From Bacteroidales bacterium (GTDB lineage Bacteria > Bacteroidota > Bacteroidia > Bacteroidales > Marinilabiliaceae), in NCBI GenBank assembly GCA_003249255.1, contig QKJP01000036.1:186001-250000 (forward strand): DNA of 64,000 nucleotides, written 5' to 3'. How positions within the stretch are numbered: the stretch's first letter is position 1; the number at the start of each line of letters is the position of its first letter. The notes under the pieces are model-generated. The model saw only the letters and a list, made by a program, of their open reading frames with translations. It was not told where the DNA came from and did not search any database. This document shows, piece after piece, positions 9,307-18,497 of this stretch. The position numbers were made by a program, and so were the translations under genes.

Positions 9307-9314
9307 CAAAAATA
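9307..9314 (-). promoter_or_regulatory. Promoter -7 box of the cyclase gene
   Basis: Minus-strand TATTTTTG fits TAnnTTTG and lies about 40 nt before the cyclase start. The -33 box is weak (TCTG at the expected spacing). The usp gene diverges from here. Confidence 0.45.
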
Positions 9315-9356
9315 GTATATTTATTCCTGAATTGCAGAACTTTTATTTAAGGATTT

Positions 9357-10190
9357 ATGGATACATCAAAAAACAGCATACTTGTGCCTTATGATTTTAC
9401 CGAGGTCGCTGATAACGCCGTTTTACATGCGATAAAGACCGGTAAAATGATGGATGCTGACATTTATTTGTTACACATTGTGAAAAAAGATGCTCAGATA
9501 ACGGAATTAAAAACTCGTCTTACTACTTATGCCGAAAAGATACAGGATGAACATGGTATTTTACCAAAATCTGTATTAAGAACAGGTACGATTTTTAAAA
9601 CGATCAATGAAGTAGTTGATGAATTTGATTGTAAGCTTGTTGTCATGGGAACTCATGGTATGAAAGGTTTACAGAAAATTACGGGTAGTTGGGCATTAAA
9701 GGTAATTGTGGGTTCGACTATTCCATACGTAGTGGTGCAAGGTCCACCAAGTGAAAGTTCTTATCAAAAGGTTGTATTCCCGATTGATTATAAATCTGAA
9801 AATAAGGAAAAGCTTAAATACATGGATTTCTTAAATCATATATTTAAGTCAAAAGCATATATTTTTGCTTCGGCTACGAAAGAAGGAATTGTGGATAGTC
9901 GAACAAAAGCTAATGTGGTGTTCAGTAAAAGATTTCTTGAAGAAAAAGGAATTGATTATGAATTAACTTTATCAGAAGGAGGTTCATCGTTTTCACAAGA
10001 AACTATTCAGTATGCACAGAAGATAGGAGCTGATATGGTAGTAGTTATGACTACGCGCGATATTGCCTTTCATGACTATGTATTAGGGGCTTATGAGCAG
10101 TATATTATTGCAAATGAGGCGCAGATTCCTGTTTTTGTAATTAATCCAAGAACAGATCTAATGACATTTGGTTATGGTAGTTTCGGTTGA
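9357..10190 (+). CDS. Universal stress protein, two UspA domains
   Basis: This 277-aa cytoplasmic protein has two tandem Usp folds. The first (1-138) starts with SILVPYDFTEVADNAV and ends with VVMGTHGMKGLQKITGSW, a G-rich ATP-binding loop of the family, followed by STIPYVVV. The second (about 145-277) has the overall fold pattern (YAQKIGADMVVVMTTR...IPVFVIN) but its loop lacks the Gly-rich motif, so only the first half is likely to bind nucleotide. It is divergent from the cyclase gene, with 89 nt between them, and is followed by a strong terminator. The target is unknown. Confidence 0.9.
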   Translation: MDTSKNSILVPYDFTEVADNAVLHAIKTGKMMDADIYLLHIVKKDAQITELKTRLTTYAEKIQDEHGILPKSVLRTGTIFKTINEVVDEFDCKLVVMGTHGMKGLQKITGSWALKVIVGSTIPYVVVQGPPSESSYQKVVFPIDYKSENKEKLKYMDFLNHIFKSKAYIFASATKEGIVDSRTKANVVFSKRFLEEKGIDYELTLSEGGSSFSQETIQYAQKIGADMVVVMTTRDIAFHDYVLGAYEQYIIANEAQIPVFVINPRTDLMTFGYGSFG

Positions 10191-10212
10191 TTTATAAGTA
10201 ACAAAAATATAG

Positions 10213-10242
10213 AAGGGTGTTCTTTAAGAGCACCCTTTTTTT
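10213..10242 (+). terminator. Terminator after the usp gene
   Basis: The hairpin AGGGTG-TTCTTTAAGA-GCACCC is followed by seven T residues, 23 nt after the usp stop. Its T tract overlaps the -33 box of the nadB promoter. Confidence 0.8.
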
Positions 10243-10272
10243 GTGGTATTCGTTTGGCTTTTTCTACCTTTG
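10240..10272 (+). promoter_or_regulatory. nadB promoter (TTTG, 21 nt, TACCTTTG)
   Basis: TTTG at 10240-10243 and TACCTTTG at 10265-10272 are 21 nt apart, a good match to the Bacteroidota -33/-7 consensus. The predicted start of transcription is near 10277, which gives a leader of about 18 nt before the ATG at 10295. This supports the shorter nadB start. Confidence 0.7.
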
Positions 10273-10294
10273 CAGAATCTTTTGTTTTTATGGT

Positions 10295-11866
10295 ATGAAA
10301 AAAGAATTTGACTTTTTAGTAATTGGTTCCGGTATAGCCGGATTAAGTTATGCTTTAAAAGTTGCAGCACACGGAAAAGTTGCAGTTGTAAGTAAGGCTG
10401 AGTTAAAAGAAACGAATACAGCTTATGCTCAAGGAGGGATTTCCTCAGTGACCTATAAACCGGATTCTTTTGAAAAGCACATTGAAGATACACTAATCGC
10501 AGGAGATGGTTTGTGCAAAGATGAGGCTGTCAAAAAAGTTGTATCAGAAGCACCAGAGCAGATCAGGCAACTTTTGGAATGGGGTACTCGCTTTGATAAA
10601 ACGGAAGATGGACAGTTTGACCTTCATCGTGAAGGAGGACATTCGGAGCATCGCATTTTACACCATAAAGATAATACCGGAGCAGAAATTCAGAGAGCAT
10701 TGATTGAGCAGATTCGTAGTCATAAGAACATCACTGTGATGGAGCATCATTTTGCTGTAGAAATAATTACTCAGCATCATTTGGGCAAAAATACAGAGCC
10801 TTGGATGCAGGATATTGAGTGCTATGGTGCTTATGTGTTGGACAAAAAAACAAGGCAAATCGATACGGTTTTAGCCAAAACAACCATGATGGCCACAGGT
10901 GGAGTTGGAAGCGTTTATCAAACGACTACTAATCCTTTGATTGCTACAGGAGATGGAATTGCTATGGTGTTTAGGGCAAGAGGTATAATTGAGAATATGG
11001 AGTTTGTTCAGTTTCATCCAACGTCCTTGTTTAATCTTTCGGTTAGACCATCGTTTTTAATTACTGAAGCCATGCGAGGTTATGGTGGTATTTTAAGAAG
11101 GCAGGATGGTGAGGAGTTTATGTATGAATATGATGAGCGAGGTTGTCTGGCTCCCCGCGACATTGTTGCCCGAGCCATCGATAATGAATTGAAACAGCGA
11201 GGAGATGATTTCGTGTATCTGGATGTGACGCATAAAGATTCAGAGGAGACGATAAAACATTTTCCCAATATTTACAAGCGGTGTTTATCGATTGGGATTG
11301 ATATTACCAAGGATATGATACCTGTTGTGCCGGCTGCACATTATTTATGTGGTGGAATACGCGTTGATTTAAACGGCCGTAGCTCCATCCAACGATTATA
11401 TGCAGCGGGTGAATGTGCTTCAACCGGATTGCATGGGGCAAATCGTCTTGCATCAAATTCGTTAATAGAAGCTTTGGTTTTTGCTGACTCTGCAGCTAAA
11501 GATGCAGTGGGTAGTCTCGATAAAATACAACATAATCAGCGGATTCCGGAGTGGAATGATGATGGTACTGTAAATCCTGAAGAAATGATTCTTATTACGC
11601 AGTCTAATAAAGAGGTGGAGCAAATAATGAGTAAGTACGTGGGAATTGTTCGCTCAAATATCCGCTTGAATCGTGCTTTAGGGCGATTGGAAGTTCTTTA
11701 TAAAGAAACGGAGGCCTTATTTCAAAAATCAAAAGTGTCGCAAAAAATTTGTGAGTTAAGGAATAAAATAAATGTTGCCTATTTAATTATAAAAAGTGCT
11801 AAAAAGCGAAAAGAAAGCCGTGGTTTGCACTATAATATTGATTATTTGCAAAAACTTGATTTTTAG
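10295..11866 (+). CDS. nadB: L-aspartate oxidase
   Basis: This is the first enzyme of de novo NAD synthesis: it oxidises L-aspartate to iminoaspartate, which NadA then uses. It has 523 aa, normal for the family. The FAD-binding fold begins FLVIGSGIAGLSYALKVA. The succinate dehydrogenase-like signatures follow: TAYAQGGISS, HREGGHSEHRILHHKD and the second FAD site in YAAGECASTGLHGANRLASN. The frame is open 26 codons further upstream, but that part overlaps the promoter and the terminator of usp, so I use the ATG at 10295. nadA and nadC are not adjacent. Confidence 0.95.
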   Translation: MKKEFDFLVIGSGIAGLSYALKVAAHGKVAVVSKAELKETNTAYAQGGISSVTYKPDSFEKHIEDTLIAGDGLCKDEAVKKVVSEAPEQIRQLLEWGTRFDKTEDGQFDLHREGGHSEHRILHHKDNTGAEIQRALIEQIRSHKNITVMEHHFAVEIITQHHLGKNTEPWMQDIECYGAYVLDKKTRQIDTVLAKTTMMATGGVGSVYQTTTNPLIATGDGIAMVFRARGIIENMEFVQFHPTSLFNLSVRPSFLITEAMRGYGGILRRQDGEEFMYEYDERGCLAPRDIVARAIDNELKQRGDDFVYLDVTHKDSEETIKHFPNIYKRCLSIGIDITKDMIPVVPAAHYLCGGIRVDLNGRSSIQRLYAAGECASTGLHGANRLASNSLIEALVFADSAAKDAVGSLDKIQHNQRIPEWNDDGTVNPEEMILITQSNKEVEQIMSKYVGIVRSNIRLNRALGRLEVLYKETEALFQKSKVSQKICELRNKINVAYLIIKSAKKRKESRGLHYNIDYLQKLDF

Positions 11867-11950
11867 TTTCCATAGAAATTGAAAAATATTCTGTTAATCA
11901 TCAAATTTCAATTATTTTTGTGACTTTGTAAAAAATTATAAGAGGAACTA

Positions 11951-13504
11951 ATGGCACAAGAGGACGTTTTTAAAAAGTTAGTAGCTCACTGTAAAGAATA
12001 CGGATTTGTTTTTCAGTCGAGTGAAATATATGATGGTTTGGGCGCTGTTTATGACTATGGCCAAAATGGAGTTGAGCTAAAAAACAACATTAAAAAGTAT
12101 TGGTGGGATTCAATGGTATTGCTACACGAAAATGTAGTTGGTATTGATTCTGCAATTTTCATGCACCCTACCACTTGGAAAGCTTCGGGCCATGTTGATG
12201 CTTTTAACGATCCTTTAATTGATAATAAAGACAGTAAAAAGCGTTATCGTGCTGATGTTCTGATTGAAGATTTAATCCAAAAATTTGAGGAGAAAATCAA
12301 TAAAGAAGTAGAAAAGGCTCAAAAGCGTTTTGGAGATAGTTTTGATGAAGAACAATTTAAGTCTACCAACGAGCGTGTTCTTGCTAATCAGGAAAAGATT
12401 AATGCGATTCACGAGCGGTTTTCAAAAGCTTTAAATGATAATGATTTGGTGGAACTACGCCAGATTATTGTGGATTATGAAATTACTTGCCCTATATCCG
12501 GAACAAATAACTGGACAGATGTTCGTCAGTTCAACCTGATGTTCTCTACAGAAATGGGATCTACCGCAGATGGTGCTCAAAAAATATATTTACGCCCGGA
12601 AACGGCACAAGGTATTTTTGTAAATTATTTAAATGTGCAAAAAACCGGACGTATGAAATTGCCATTTGGTATTGCGCAAATTGGTAAGGCTTTCCGTAAT
12701 GAGATTGTGGCACGTCAGTTTATTTTCCGGATGAGAGAGTTTGAGCAAATGGAGATGCAATTTTTCGTTCGTCCGGGTGAAGAAATGGAGTGGTTTGAGT
12801 TTTGGAAAGACATGCGCATGAAATGGCACAAGTCTCTAGGAATGGGAGATGACAAATACCGTTACCACGATCATGAAAAATTGGCTCACTATGCTAATGC
12901 TGCTACCGATATAGAGTTTAAAATGCCATTCGGATTTAAAGAGGTTGAAGGTATTCATTCACGTACGGATTTTGATTTGTCATCGCATCAGGAATATTGT
13001 GGAAAGAAAATTCAATATTTCGATCCTGAATTGAATAAGAGTTATACACCTTATGTTGTTGAGACTTCAATTGGTGTAGATCGTATGTTCTTGAGTATAA
13101 TGGCTGGTGCTTACAATGAGGAAGAAGTAGAAGGTAAGGATGGTAAGAAAGAAACTCGTGTCGTACTAAATATTCCACCGGTTTTAGCACCTGTGAAGTT
13201 GGCAGTGATGCCATTAACCAAAAAGGATGGTTTTCCGGAGAAAGCTCGTGAGATTGTAAATGAACTTAAATTCGATTTCAATTGTCAGTATGATGAAAAA
13301 GATAGTATTGGGAAGCGATACCGTCGTCAGGATGCGATAGGAACACCTTTCTGTGTAACTGTTGATCATCAAAGTTTAGAAGATGATACAGTAACTATTC
13401 GATACAGAGATACAATGGAGCAAGAGAGAGTTAAAATTTCTGATCTGCATCGTATCATATCAGAAAAAGTTAGCTTAAAAGAAGCGTTCAAGAATATTAA
13501 ATAA
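11951..13504 (+). CDS. glyS: Glycyl-tRNA synthetase (single-chain, eukaryote/archaea-like)
   Basis: This charges tRNA-Gly with glycine in the cytoplasm. At 517 aa it is the homodimeric type, unlike the two-subunit enzyme of E. coli. Class II motifs are visible: motif 2 in GKAFRNEIVARQFIFRMREF, the Gly pocket in EFEQMEMQFF, motif 3 in VVETSIGVDRMFLSIM. The C-terminal anticodon-binding domain starts near PVKLAVMPLTKKDGF. An inserted helical region with many K and E (about 100-150) matches the family. It follows nadB by 84 nt and ends at a strong terminator. Confidence 0.96.
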   Translation: MAQEDVFKKLVAHCKEYGFVFQSSEIYDGLGAVYDYGQNGVELKNNIKKYWWDSMVLLHENVVGIDSAIFMHPTTWKASGHVDAFNDPLIDNKDSKKRYRADVLIEDLIQKFEEKINKEVEKAQKRFGDSFDEEQFKSTNERVLANQEKINAIHERFSKALNDNDLVELRQIIVDYEITCPISGTNNWTDVRQFNLMFSTEMGSTADGAQKIYLRPETAQGIFVNYLNVQKTGRMKLPFGIAQIGKAFRNEIVARQFIFRMREFEQMEMQFFVRPGEEMEWFEFWKDMRMKWHKSLGMGDDKYRYHDHEKLAHYANAATDIEFKMPFGFKEVEGIHSRTDFDLSSHQEYCGKKIQYFDPELNKSYTPYVVETSIGVDRMFLSIMAGAYNEEEVEGKDGKKETRVVLNIPPVLAPVKLAVMPLTKKDGFPEKAREIVNELKFDFNCQYDEKDSIGKRYRRQDAIGTPFCVTVDHQSLEDDTVTIRYRDTMEQERVKISDLHRIISEKVSLKEAFKNIK

Positions 13505-13510
13505 AATGAG

Positions 13511-13537
13511 AAAGGGAGTGAAAAACTCCCTTTTTTT
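13511..13537 (+). terminator. Terminator after glyS
   Basis: AAGGGAGT and ACTCCCTT form a clean hairpin with a short GAAAA loop followed by a run of T, seven nt after the glyS stop. Confidence 0.85.
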
Positions 13538-13719
13538 AGGTGTACCGTGCAAGGTGAAAACTTTGAGAAACTATTTTGTTTTCCTACCATTCAATTTGAT
13601 AGATGTTAACACAGAGCTTAATCTAAAAGCATAAGAAACGCTGTACCTTAATAATCCTCACCTTCATCGAGTGTTTCTGCACTTAAATTTGATTTTTTTA
13701 AATTATAGATTTTTTCAGA

Positions 13720-14328
13720 TTAAAGAATTTGAAAAATTACCAAAGCATACACCGCGAAACGAAGGTATCTAAAGAGTGCATAAAGGATGTATTGTTTTAA
13801 GCTGAACTTTATCATGCCGGATGTTAAGCTAATCATTGCATGAGGTAATGGTGTGATGGCTCCTAGCACAACAATAAGTCCACCCCATTTTCGCAGGTTG
13901 TTACTGTGTTTAGCCACTTTACTTTCGAAGTAGTTTTTTATTGCCGGAACAAGTACTAATCTATTTCCAATTAAATAAGCGAATATTCCGCCCAAATAGG
14001 ACATGCTTGCCAATATGAATAAATTAGTAAGCGGACTGGCTGATTTTGAAGACCAGGCAATAAATATTTCGGGAGGTAAAAGTCCGAGAATGGTTTCTGA
14101 ACCTAGAAATACTGAAAAGATCACATTGGACGAAAAACTTTCAACCAGCTTATTTAGTAAAGCATTCAGATCAATAAAAAAGTGATCCAAAACCAGAACG
14201 GCTGAAACCAAAAGTAATAATATGATTATGCCTTTTATGGCAACTTCTCTCAGAAAACTATAGAATTGAGTAATTCTATAATAGCGATTCAGTAGCATTA
14301 GTCTTTGAATTCTAGCATTGTATTGCAT
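13720..14328 (-). CDS. VTT-domain membrane protein (YqaA/DedA-like)
   Basis: This 202-aa integral membrane protein of the SNARE-associated/VTT group may take part in lipid scrambling or membrane homeostasis. The first helix is at 33-50 (GIIILLLLVSAVLVLDHFF). A re-entrant-type segment contains FLGSETILGLLPPEIFIAW, then GGIFAYLIGNRL, and the conserved GAITPLPHAMISLTSGM segment with its Pro and Gly residues. Neighbours run in the opposite direction, so it is a single-gene unit. The exact substrate is unknown. Confidence 0.8.
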   Translation of the reverse strand: MQYNARIQRLMLLNRYYRITQFYSFLREVAIKGIIILLLLVSAVLVLDHFFIDLNALLNKLVESFSSNVIFSVFLGSETILGLLPPEIFIAWSSKSASPLTNLFILASMSYLGGIFAYLIGNRLVLVPAIKNYFESKVAKHSNNLRKWGGLIVVLGAITPLPHAMISLTSGMIKFSLKQYILYALFRYLRFAVYALVIFQIL

Positions 14329-14732
14329 ACGTTAATCCTTCCCCTCCAAATTTACATTTAACACAAGCACTAAAACTTAATTTACCAATTAAAGTTTCAG
14401 ATTTTTGGTGAAGTAATTTTAGATTTTGTGAAAGAAACCTAACAAGCTATGGAATGTTGAGAAATGGGGGGATAAATAAGTGTTTTAGTCATCTAATTAT
14501 CGGTCTTCATTTCGATGTTCATATTGGCTAGTTAGAAGTTATTAATGTGCTGATGTGCAAATGATCCAATGTGCAAATTTGAACTTAGTTATTGTACAAT
14601 GCTTTGCTGGGTTTAAAGCACAATATCTGTCAAGCTACCTTAATTGTTAGATAGAAGTTAATTTGCACATTGACACGTTGGCTAATTAGCAGTTAAGGGA
14701 CTTTTATCTATCTTAGCTCAAAATATATTACG
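14329..14732. repeat. Intergenic region with inverted ATGTGCAAATT motifs upstream of polA
   Basis: This is 404 bp without a gene. AATGTGCAAATT (14568-14579) and its exact inverse AATTTGCACATT (14660-14671) flank about 80 bp. Related partial units (GTGCTGATGTGCAAATG at 14548-14563, and a GGCTAgTTAGaAG / GGCTAATTAGCAG pair) lie at the outer edges. The same 11-mer ATGTGCAAATT recurs just after polA at 17535-17545. A near-match to a -7 box (TATCTTAG) lies about 20 nt before polA. Confidence 0.5.
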
Positions 14733-17513
14733 ATGGTAGAAAATAATGACAAAAGACTATATCTTCTGGATGCTTATGCACTAATTTTTAGAGCTTATTA
14801 TGCTTTTATCCGCAATCCTCGCATTAACTCCAAAGGACACAATACATCAGCAATTTTTGGTTTTGCTAATTCCTTGTTAGAAATACTTTCCAAAGAAAAC
14901 CCTTCTCATATTGCAGTCGTTTTTGATCCGGCCGGTCCAACTTTCCGGCACGAACAGTTTCCGGAATATAAAGCCAACAGGGATGCAACGCCTGAAGACA
15001 TCAAGAAATCGGTTCCTATTATTCAAGAATTTCTTCAGGCCATGAATATTCCTGTTGTTGTGAAAGATGGTTTTGAAGCGGATGATGTAATTGGTACGAT
15101 GTCTGTACTTGCTGCTGAAAGAGGCTATACGACCTATATGGTAACGCCGGATAAAGATTATGCCCAATTAGTAAACGAGAATGTTTTTATGTATAAGCCT
15201 CGAAGTAAAGGAGGTGGTATCGATATCTTAGGTATTGAAGAAGTTAAAGAAAAGTTTGGTGTTAAAGAGCCTAAACAAGTTATTGATATTCTTGGTCTTT
15301 GGGGTGATGCTGCTGATAATATACCCGGCTGTCCGGGAGTAGGAGAGAAGCGTGCCAAAGAACTGATTGAAAAATATGATTCCATTGATGGTATATATGA
15401 GCATGTAGATGAAATAAAAGGGAAGCTTAAAGAAAATCTGATCAACAGCAAAGAGCAGGTGAAACAATCTTATGAGTTAGCAACAATCTGTTTGGATGTT
15501 CCGGTTGAGTTTGATGAAAAAGCTTTAACCAAGGAAACTCCAAATATGGAAGCTTTAAATAAACTCTTTGAAGAGTTAGAGTTTCGTACCATGATTTCTC
15601 GTATACAGCAAATTTATCATGGAGGTCAGCCTGTTCAGGGAGATTTGTTTGGAGAAGTGGTAGCGGCACCGGTTCAAATCGAAGTAACGCCTACTTCCTT
15701 TAAAACCATAAAAGATGTTCCCCATCAATATATATTAATTGATAATGAAATGGCACTTGCCTCAGTGAAAGCCGAGTTGAGTGTTCAGCCGGCCTTTTGT
15801 TTCGATACAGAAACCACCTCCTTAGATGCCATGAATGCCGAGTTGGTTGGCATCTCATTCTCTTGGAAAGCTGGGGAGGCATATTATGTACCTGTGTCTG
15901 CAAATCAGGAAGAAGCAAAGGTTTTGGTTCAGTCTTTTAAAGGTATTTTTGAATCACAAACAGCCTTAAAGGTTGGTCAGAATATTAAATACGACATGTT
16001 GGTATTAAAAAACTATGGTGTTCAAGTTAAAGGCCTCTTGTTTGATACCATGGTTGCGCATCATTTACTTTTTCCCGGGCAAAAGAATAACATGGATGCC
16101 ATGGCCGAAACCATGTTAGGTTATACCCCTGTCTCTATTGAAAGTCTAATTGGTGCTAAAGGTAAAATGCAAGGAAACATGCGTGATGTAGCCATTGCAG
16201 AGGTCAAAGAATATGCCGCCGAAGATGCTGACATCACCTGGCAATTGTACCTTTTGCTGCAAGAGAAAATGGCGGAGAGCAAGCAAAAGGCTCTTTTTTA
16301 CGATGTTGAAATGCCATTGGTGCGTGTGTTAACCAATATGGAATACGAAGGCGTGAAGTTAGATGCTGATGCTTTAAACGCTTATGCAGTGGACTTGAGA
16401 GAGCAGATATTAACTCTTGAGAAAGAAATACTTGAAGTGGCTGGAGTAGAGTTTAATATTTCGAGTCCTAAACAAGTAGGTGAGGTGTTGTTTGATCATT
16501 TAAAGGTTGATGCCAAGGCAAAGAAAACTAAATCCGGTCAATACAGTACCAATGAAGAAACCTTACAAAAACTAAAAGATAAGCACGAGATTATTCCCCT
16601 TATTTTAGATTATAGAGGTCTAGTTAAGTTATTGAATACCTATGTGGAAGCTTTACCTAAATTAATTAATACATCTACCGGTCGTATTCATACATCATAT
16701 CATCAAACCACTGTTGTAACCGGTCGTTTGAGTAGTACGAATCCAAATCTACAGAACATTCCAATCAGAGATGAAAGTGGACGTGAGTTACGTAAAGCAT
16801 TTATAGCCACTGATGATCAGCATGTTTTTTTATCAGCCGATTATTCACAGGTGGAATTACGTTTAATGGCTCACTTTAGCGGAGATCAGGATTTAATTGA
16901 AGCTTTTAATCGAGGAGAAGATATTCACGCCGCTACAGCAGCCAAAATATTTAAAGTGCCTTTAGAGGAAGTATCTGATGATATGCGTCGTAAAGCCAAA
17001 ACGGCCAATTTTGGAATTATCTACGGCATTTCTGCCTTTGGTTTGGCCGATCGATTAACCATTCCGCGCAAAGAGGCGAAAGAAATAATTGATGGCTATT
17101 TCGAAAGTTTCCCGGGTGTAAAAACCTTCATGGACAAATGTATTGCCGATGCACGCGAAAAAGGTTATGTGGAGACCATTCAGGGACGTCGACGCGATTT
17201 AAGTGATATTAATTCACGAAATGGTGTGGTTCGAGGAATGGCCGAACGAAATGCCATTAATGCACCAATTCAGGGAACCGCAGCTGACATTATCAAACAG
17301 GCCATGGTAAACATTGCAGCCCGCTTCGAAAAAGAAAACATTCAATCTAAAATGCTCCTGCAAGTGCATGATGAATTAAACTTTGACGTGTTAAACTCTG
17401 AAGTAGAGCAGGTAAAAACCATCGTGAAAGAAGAAATGGAAAGTGCCGTTCAGCTCTCAGTCCCATTAGAAGTTGATATGGGAACCGGCGTGAATTGGTT
17501 GGAGGCTCATTAA
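14733..17513 (+). CDS. polA: DNA polymerase I
   Basis: This is the repair and gap-filling DNA polymerase (926 aa, normal length). The domains in order are the 5' nuclease (1-300: YLLDAYALIFRAYYAF, GFEADDVIGT, TPDKDYAQL, WGDAADNIPGCPGVGEK), the 3'-5' exonuclease (about 325-520) and the polymerase (about 530-926). The proofreading site is intact: CFDTETTSLD, VGQNIKYDML and YAAEDADITW. Polymerase motifs are FLSADYSQVELRLMAHFSGD, RRKAKTANFGIIYGISAFGL and LLQVHDELNFDV. It is a single gene with long flanks on both sides that share a short repeated motif. Confidence 0.98.
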   Translation: MVENNDKRLYLLDAYALIFRAYYAFIRNPRINSKGHNTSAIFGFANSLLEILSKENPSHIAVVFDPAGPTFRHEQFPEYKANRDATPEDIKKSVPIIQEFLQAMNIPVVVKDGFEADDVIGTMSVLAAERGYTTYMVTPDKDYAQLVNENVFMYKPRSKGGGIDILGIEEVKEKFGVKEPKQVIDILGLWGDAADNIPGCPGVGEKRAKELIEKYDSIDGIYEHVDEIKGKLKENLINSKEQVKQSYELATICLDVPVEFDEKALTKETPNMEALNKLFEELEFRTMISRIQQIYHGGQPVQGDLFGEVVAAPVQIEVTPTSFKTIKDVPHQYILIDNEMALASVKAELSVQPAFCFDTETTSLDAMNAELVGISFSWKAGEAYYVPVSANQEEAKVLVQSFKGIFESQTALKVGQNIKYDMLVLKNYGVQVKGLLFDTMVAHHLLFPGQKNNMDAMAETMLGYTPVSIESLIGAKGKMQGNMRDVAIAEVKEYAAEDADITWQLYLLLQEKMAESKQKALFYDVEMPLVRVLTNMEYEGVKLDADALNAYAVDLREQILTLEKEILEVAGVEFNISSPKQVGEVLFDHLKVDAKAKKTKSGQYSTNEETLQKLKDKHEIIPLILDYRGLVKLLNTYVEALPKLINTSTGRIHTSYHQTTVVTGRLSSTNPNLQNIPIRDESGRELRKAFIATDDQHVFLSADYSQVELRLMAHFSGDQDLIEAFNRGEDIHAATAAKIFKVPLEEVSDDMRRKAKTANFGIIYGISAFGLADRLTIPRKEAKEIIDGYFESFPGVKTFMDKCIADAREKGYVETIQGRRRDLSDINSRNGVVRGMAERNAINAPIQGTAADIIKQAMVNIAARFEKENIQSKMLLQVHDELNFDVLNSEVEQVKTIVKEEMESAVQLSVPLEVDMGTGVNWLEAH

Positions 17514-17697
17514 TCTAATCGTGCTGATGATCGGATGTGCAAATTAATGGAGCTATTGTTTGATGTTTTGAATCCCATGAAACGAATAGATAATTACTAT
17601 GTTAATTTGCTTATTCTCTAATTTTTTAGTTTACAATTTGTTAATGCCATCCATTCATTGCTACAAAGTAGAATTTTAAAACACTGTTTAACAAAAA

Positions 17698-17732
17698 TTT
17701 GGATTCCATTTAAAAACTATTATTTAGTTTTG
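17698..17732 (+). promoter_or_regulatory. Promoter of the first STAS-like gene
   Basis: TTTG at 17698-17701 and TAGTTTTG at 17725-17732 are 23 nt apart, within the accepted range. The leader to the ATG at 17752 would be about 15 nt. Confidence 0.5.
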
Positions 17733-17751
17733 AAGCCTCAAACAGAACCTA

Positions 17752-18180
17752 ATGAAAGTTGATTACCACATTTTTCCCGATGAAGGCTTATTGGTGCAGC
17801 AATTTCGAGAGAATTATTGCATGGATACCTATATCAAATTCATTCATCAATTGATCAAAGACCCCAATTGGCCTAAGGTTAATAAGGCTTTAGTTGATTT
17901 ACGAGGAATGGAATTAAATGTTGAATTTAACAAAGTATACAAACTCGCCGAAGTTAGAACCACCATTTTACAGAAAAACTGCCGTACGGTAATTTTGGTT
18001 GATCAACCTGTTGCTACTGCTTCAGCTGTTGTTTATGTAGATTTACTTCGTAATAATGGCTATGATTACCATTTAGGATCAACCTTAGAGTGTGCTTTGG
18101 GTTTATTGCATGCCAATGATAAGAAGTTTGAAATTGAATCTTTTTTAAATCAATTTTCTAAATCCACATTAATTTCATAA
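17752..18180 (+). CDS. Small STAS/SpoIIAA-like protein, paralogue 1
   Basis: This 142-aa soluble protein has no signal. The pattern is beta strand (MKVDYHIFPDEGLLVQQF), helix (DTYIKFIHQLIKDPNWP), strand plus loop (KALVDLRGME), helix, strand (TVILVDQPVATASAVVY) and a C-terminal amphipathic helix (FEIESFLNQFSKS). This resembles the SpoIIAA-like/STAS fold, in which a DLRG-type loop is typical. A clear paralogue of the same length is encoded at 25252-25680; both share the pattern P-x-x-N/D-W..V/K..L/V.DxRG and DxPxATAxxxxY. I do not recognise a named family. It is monocistronic with its own promoter. Confidence 0.75.
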   Translation: MKVDYHIFPDEGLLVQQFRENYCMDTYIKFIHQLIKDPNWPKVNKALVDLRGMELNVEFNKVYKLAEVRTTILQKNCRTVILVDQPVATASAVVYVDLLRNNGYDYHLGSTLECALGLLHANDKKFEIESFLNQFSKSTLIS

Positions 18181-18289
18181 AGAGTGGGTATTCTATCATC
18201 CCGTGTTTCATGAGGTGAATGTAGCTGATAGTATTGCTAAATGTACTCCGAAAGTCATTGAATTATGGCATCAACCCATTGGCTGATTC

Positions 18290-18493
18290 TTAGAAGTTAT
18301 CTTTTATAATTTCCTTCACTCTTCCAACCTGTCCATCTTCCAGGCGAACTTTTATTCCATGTGGGTGATTGGGAGAATTAGTCAGGATGTTTTTCACAAT
18401 ACCCGTAGTTAGTTTTCCACTTCTTTGGTCTTGCTTTAATACAATGGCTACTTTTAAGCCTGGTTTTATGTTTGAGCGTTTTGTTCCTTCCAT
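18290..18493 (-). CDS. ywbE: YwbE family protein
   Basis: This 67-aa conserved protein of unknown function belongs to the YwbE group. The sequence MEGTKRSNIKPGLKVAIVLK and LTNSPNHPHGIKVRLEDGQV agree closely with the family as I remember it. It looks like a small SH3-like barrel. I use the ATG at 18491-18493; the frame is open five codons further, but that would overlap the upstream truC gene, while the chosen start leaves a gap of four nt after it. Co-transcription with truC is likely. Confidence 0.85.
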   Translation of the reverse strand: MEGTKRSNIKPGLKVAIVLKQDQRSGKLTTGIVKNILTNSPNHPHGIKVRLEDGQVGRVKEIIKDNF

Positions 18494-18497
18494 TTTT

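Noticed and set aside
10217-10294. NadB N-terminal extension
   Set aside because: The extra 26 codons cover the usp terminator and the nadB promoter; the hydrophobic stretch they encode has no family counterpart.
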